From JAGOBX01 sp036733285 (GTDB lineage: Bacteria > JAGOBX01): a stretch of 9,155 nt of DNA. Of this stretch, positions 6,203-9,155 are shown piece after piece (within the stretch, counting starts at the first letter, position 1; each line of letters opens with the position of its first letter). Location: NCBI GenBank assembly GCA_036733285.1, contig DAINAU010000166.1:1-9155 (forward strand). The letters are read 5' to 3'. The notes beneath the pieces were generated by a model that was not told the DNA's origin, searched no databases, and saw nothing but the letters and a program-made list of their open reading frames with translations. Made by a program: the position numbers and the translations under genes.

Positions 6203-8689
6203 TTAAACGTATTTTTTTATTATTGTTTCCAATTCTTTTATAGAAACGGGTTTCTGAAGCCATTCGTTAAAATATTTTTTCGCTTCCTCAAAATTAATTT
6301 CGCCATCGCCCGAGCTTCCGGTCAAGGCGATTAAGGGGCTTGTATCGTTTATTTTTTCCCTGATAATCTTCGCGGCTTCTATTCCCGACATTCCTTTTAA
6401 ATGAATATCGGTAAAAATTAAATCGAATTTTTCCTTGCCGGTTTTCTCAATTAATTCTTCGCCGGAATCGCATATTGTCAAATCAATGTTGTCGAATTTT
6501 TTAAAAAGAATTTCAATAAATCGTCTGGATATCGCGTCGTCTTCCGCTATAATCGCCTTTGCATTCCCCGCTTTTTTTGTTCGTTTGGATCTATCAAAAT
6601 CGTATTTTTTCAATTCCAAACCCGTATTGTTATTGAAATAATCGATTATCAAACCGTAATATTGTTTTAATAGGGAAATTTCTTTATTCGCTTTTGCAAC
6701 GTTTTCAGTATCTTCAATATTCAATTCGTCGATTCTATCGCAAATACATTCCAATGCTTTTAAAGATAAATAACCGCTTATTCCTTTTAAAGAATGGGTT
6801 TCAAATCTTGTTCCTTCAGAATTTGAATTATTGATATGAAAACTCAATCTATTGATTTTAGACGGCAAATCCAGCAAAAAATCATTTACAATGGAAATCA
6901 CTTCTTTATTATAAGTCCAATCGAATTTTTGAGATTCTTCGAGAAAAATCCGCTCTAAATTTTCGGAAGCGTATTCGAATAATGAATTATTCGTTTTTAC
7001 TTTTTGAATATGATTATTTGATTTGACAGGGTCGCAGACGTCCGGAATAAATTTTTTTAACGTTTCTAATATGTCCGGACGCGTAAAAGGTTTTTTAATA
7101 AAATCATTGAATCCCGAATTAATCGCCTCTTTTTTAGGAATATTTTTTGCGGAAACGGCGACAACTGGAATATCGTTGAATTTTTCTATGTTTCGGATAT
7201 TTTTTATCGCCGTGAATCCGTCCATTTCGGGCATCATAAGGTCCATAAAAACAAGACTTATATTTTTTGTATGTTCAAGAATTAATAAAGCTTCAGAACC
7301 GTTAACCGCCTTTATAACTTCGCATCCGCTTTTAGATAATATGAAAGTAAGGAGTTTTAAAATCTGAGGATTATCGTCGACAATCAAAACTTTTTTTTCC
7401 TGTTTTCCGGTTTTAACGCCTCCGTCCGGTTCCATTATTTTTTCGGAGAACCGTTTTATTTCTTCTTTCGCGGATTTTTCATCGATTTCAAGATTGTCAA
7501 TGGTAGCCGGTCCCAGCGACGCGCTGAATACTTCCTCGTATGTTCTTTTAAAAACAAGCGGCAATTTTATTATAAACGCGGTTCCCTCGTTCAGTTTGCT
7601 TTCTATGAATATATTGCCGCGCATTAGTTTTACAAGATTCAAAGTGATAGATAGACCGAGTCCTGTGCCGCCGTATTTTTTTTGAACGCTTCCGTCGGTT
7701 TGTTCAAAAGGAGAAAATATTTTTTTTTGAAATTCTTCAGGCACTCCAATGCCGGTGTCTTTAACGATTATTTTCCAGACGCAGCTTTTCGTATCATAAC
7801 TGAATTGAATGGCTATATGCCCTGAAGGAGTGAACTTTATTGCGTTGCCTATCAAATTTATCATTATTTGAAGAATCCGCAATAAATCGCCGTTTAAGAA
7901 TTTCGGCATTTCCGGATCGCAAATTATTTTAAAATCTATATTTTTATCCCTGCATCTTGAATCAAAAAGATTTTTCAATTTGATTATCAAATCGTCAATC
8001 GAAAAAAATTCGTAATGAAGCTCGAGTTTATTGTCTGAAATTTTTGAAAAATCAAGAATATCGTTTATTATGAGAGTCAGCCGCTTGCCTTCGTTATATA
8101 TGAAATTAAGTTTCTCGTTTAATTCCGGAATGCGTTTAGTTTCATCGATTAATAATTCGGCGAATCCTAATATTGAATTTAACGGAGTTCTTAATTCGTG
8201 CGATACGGCGGCGAGGAAAGACGATTTGACGCTGTTTTTTTCTTCCGCTGATATTTTTTCTTTTAACAGCCGCCTGTATTCTTCTCCCTGAGACAATTCG
8301 ACATTTTTTATATATTCAGACGCCGACATTTGATTGTTTATATGTTTGGTGACGTCATAAAAATGAAAAAGCATATACGGTTTTGTTTCGTATTCGGCTA
8401 TGTTGAAATAAGTGTCCGCAAAAATATTTTTTTCTTCGCCGTCCTGCGATTGAGTTTTATATCTGACAGTCTGAATTTTTTTCGATTTATTTATATTTTT
8501 GATATTCTTAATGATGTTTAAATAATCTTCTTTGTTATAAAAAATCGCGAGCAGATTGTTAGATGTTCCGTCAAATCCCTGAAAGAAAAGATTTTTGAAA
8601 CCATCGTTAAACGATAGTATTTCTCCGTTTAGTTTTACTACGCATGAAGGTATTTCAATTTGATTAATAAAACTTAACATATTATTCAT
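6203..8689 (-). CDS. soluble hybrid histidine kinase (PAS-HisKA-HATPase-REC-HPt-REC)
   Basis: A cytoplasmic hybrid sensor kinase of 828 residues from the start chosen here. Domains in order: PAS (about 9-116, ending in DVTKHI), HisKA with phospho-acceptor H164 in SHELRTP, HATPase_c with N box NLIGN (278-282), G1 DTGIG (311-315) and G2 GGTGLGL (340-346), receiver 1 (about 433-548; acid pair D438/D439, phospho-site D483, K533), HPt (about 590-686; phospho-site H632 in HSLKG), and receiver 2 (about 710-828; E716/D717/D718, D761, T790, K813). All key residues for a His-Asp-His-Asp relay are present. No membrane helix and no DNA-binding or enzymatic output is visible. An in-frame ATG at 8761 would overlap the preceding gene by 71 bases; the ATG at 8689, one base after that gene's stop, is preferred, and 8680 is also possible. 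None has a strong ribosome binding site, suggesting coupling to the oxidoreductase gene. Confidence 0.95.
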   Translation of the reverse strand: MNNMLSFINQIEIPSCVVKLNGEILSFNDGFKNLFFQGFDGTSNNLLAIFYNKEDYLNIIKNIKNINKSKKIQTVRYKTQSQDGEEKNIFADTYFNIAEYETKPYMLFHFYDVTKHINNQMSASEYIKNVELSQGEEYRRLLKEKISAEEKNSVKSSFLAAVSHELRTPLNSILGFAELLIDETKRIPELNEKLNFIYNEGKRLTLIINDILDFSKISDNKLELHYEFFSIDDLIIKLKNLFDSRCRDKNIDFKIICDPEMPKFLNGDLLRILQIMINLIGNAIKFTPSGHIAIQFSYDTKSCVWKIIVKDTGIGVPEEFQKKIFSPFEQTDGSVQKKYGGTGLGLSITLNLVKLMRGNIFIESKLNEGTAFIIKLPLVFKRTYEEVFSASLGPATIDNLEIDEKSAKEEIKRFSEKIMEPDGGVKTGKQEKKVLIVDDNPQILKLLTFILSKSGCEVIKAVNGSEALLILEHTKNISLVFMDLMMPEMDGFTAIKNIRNIEKFNDIPVVAVSAKNIPKKEAINSGFNDFIKKPFTRPDILETLKKFIPDVCDPVKSNNHIQKVKTNNSLFEYASENLERIFLEESQKFDWTYNKEVISIVNDFLLDLPSKINRLSFHINNSNSEGTRFETHSLKGISGYLSLKALECICDRIDELNIEDTENVAKANKEISLLKQYYGLIIDYFNNNTGLELKKYDFDRSKRTKKAGNAKAIIAEDDAISRRFIEILFKKFDNIDLTICDSGEELIEKTGKEKFDLIFTDIHLKGMSGIEAAKIIREKINDTSPLIALTGSSGDGEINFEEAKKYFNEWLQKPVSIKELETIIKKYV

Positions 8690-8690
8690 T

Positions 8691-9155
8691 CTAATATCCG
8701 AGTTTGCATAATTTCGGTTTAAAATGTATAAAAACTTCTTTCCCCGTTTCAACCGATTCATAAATCGCGTTGATTAATTCTATGGATTTTCTGCCTTCTA
8801 TTCCATCAACCGGTATTCTCGTATTGTTCTGAATGCAATCTATAACGTTCTTCAAATATTCGCTGTGTCCAAACCCGTAGACATTTGGAGGATTCTGCTG
8901 AAACTCTTTTATAATCGTTTCGCTTTCCTCTTTAGTTTCATTTTTAAAAGTCCATATTTTCATTTTGTTCACTGCAAATCCGCTTATTTCCACGGTTCCA
9001 TTCTCGCCGAGTATGCTGATAGAACCCTCGAGATCCGCTGGACGCGCGCAGGTGGTCGCTTCGACTATTCCAAGAGCTCCGTTTCTAAATTTCATAATTA
9101 CCGCCGCGGTATCTTCGACTTCAATATCGTTCAACGCAGTCGAACGATATTGAAG
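8691..9155 (-). CDS. Gfo/Idh/MocA-family oxidoreductase, C-terminal part (cut by window edge)
   Basis: The last 154 residues of an NAD(P)-dependent oxidoreductase; the frame is open through the final base, so the N-terminal Rossmann domain lies outside. A TTG at 9134 is not taken as a start. The visible part is the typical C-terminal alpha/beta domain: IEVEDTAAVIMKFRNGALG, then a GSISILGENGTVEISG strand pair, then GHSEYLKNVIDCI, and the ending EGRKSIELINAIYESVETGK with FKPKLCKLGY at the C-terminus. This ending strongly resembles members found in LPS and surface-polysaccharide loci, such as WlbA/WbpB-like dehydrogenases acting on UDP-sugar acids, but the substrate is inferred. The stop TAG is one base from the kinase ATG. 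The first seven visible codons fall in an inverted repeat that may be an assembly artefact. Confidence 0.88.
   Translation of the reverse strand, partial: LQYRSTALNDIEVEDTAAVIMKFRNGALGIVEATTCARPADLEGSISILGENGTVEISGFAVNKMKIWTFKNETKEESETIIKEFQQNPPNVYGFGHSEYLKNVIDCIQNNTRIPVDGIEGRKSIELINAIYESVETGKEVFIHFKPKLCKLGY
9119..9155. repeat. perfect 14-bp inverted repeat ending at the last base
   Basis: CTTCAATATCGTTC (9119-9132) and its exact reverse complement (9142-9155) flank a nine-base spacer. It lies inside the oxidoreductase reading frame and stops precisely at the window end. This is what a fold-back chimera at a contig end would look like, although a natural repeat where assembly broke is also possible. 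Confidence 0.85.

Noticed and set aside
5709..6206. Plus-strand open frame of 165 codons
   Set aside because: It is antisense to the M48 and small secreted protein genes, is Ser/Asn/Ile-rich with no recognisable domain, and mirrors codon composition of the real genes.
7023..7367. Plus-strand open frame opposite receiver 1 of the kinase
   Set aside because: Antisense shadow of a well-supported domain, with no ribosome binding site or domain of its own.
8690..8761. Upstream ATG at 8761 giving a kinase 24 residues longer
   Set aside because: It would overlap the oxidoreductase gene by 71 bases, has no ribosome binding site, and the added residues do not extend the PAS domain.

Overview
The window is a single, densely packed run of about ten genes, all on the minus strand, so transcription runs from high to low coordinates. 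The DNA is AT-rich throughout and codon use looks uniform, with no sign of a recently acquired island. Secreted and lipid-anchored proteins, an alpha/beta-type glycyl-tRNA synthetase alpha subunit and a large soluble hybrid kinase fit a low-GC, probably Gram-negative-type bacterium. An Elusimicrobiota-like lineage is my best guess, at low confidence and from overall impression only. No rRNA, tRNA, CRISPR array, insertion sequence or phage gene was seen.

Layout in transcription order. (1) 9155-8691: C-terminal part of a Gfo/Idh/MocA-family oxidoreductase, probably sugar-nucleotide related, cut by the window edge. (2) 8689-6203: a hybrid histidine kinase with PAS, HisKA, HATPase, receiver, HPt and second receiver domains, starting one base after the previous stop. 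(3) 6187-5918 and 5917-5105: a small secreted protein of unknown function directly abutting an exported M48 metallopeptidase (TAA followed at once by ATG). (4) 5092-4493, 4503-3949 and 3944-2712: nadD, yqeK and an LCP/LytR_C membrane protein, a gene order known from many bacteria, here without the rsfS that often follows. (5) 2711-2505: the only sizeable internal gap, holding a GC-rich hairpin (likely terminator) and a possible promoter. (6) 2504-1368: an orphan LivK-like substrate-binding lipoprotein. (7) 1343-495: glyQ. (8) 472-170: an FmdB-type zinc-ribbon protein. Bases 1-169 hold two hairpins and no gene.

Most of the content is housekeeping: NAD synthesis (NadD), dinucleotide alarmone turnover (YqeK), glycine charging (GlyQ) and envelope functions (LCP-like protein, M48 peptidase). 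The most unusual gene is the hybrid kinase, which carries a whole phosphorelay on one polypeptide with no membrane segment and no output domain. Other points worth attention are an LCP domain that lacks the usual catalytic Arg/Asp residues, a secreted small protein coupled to the M48 peptidase, glyQ without an adjacent glyS, and a perfect 14-bp inverted repeat that ends exactly on the last base of the window and may be an assembly fold-back. I did not find convincing evidence of a wholly new multi-gene system.
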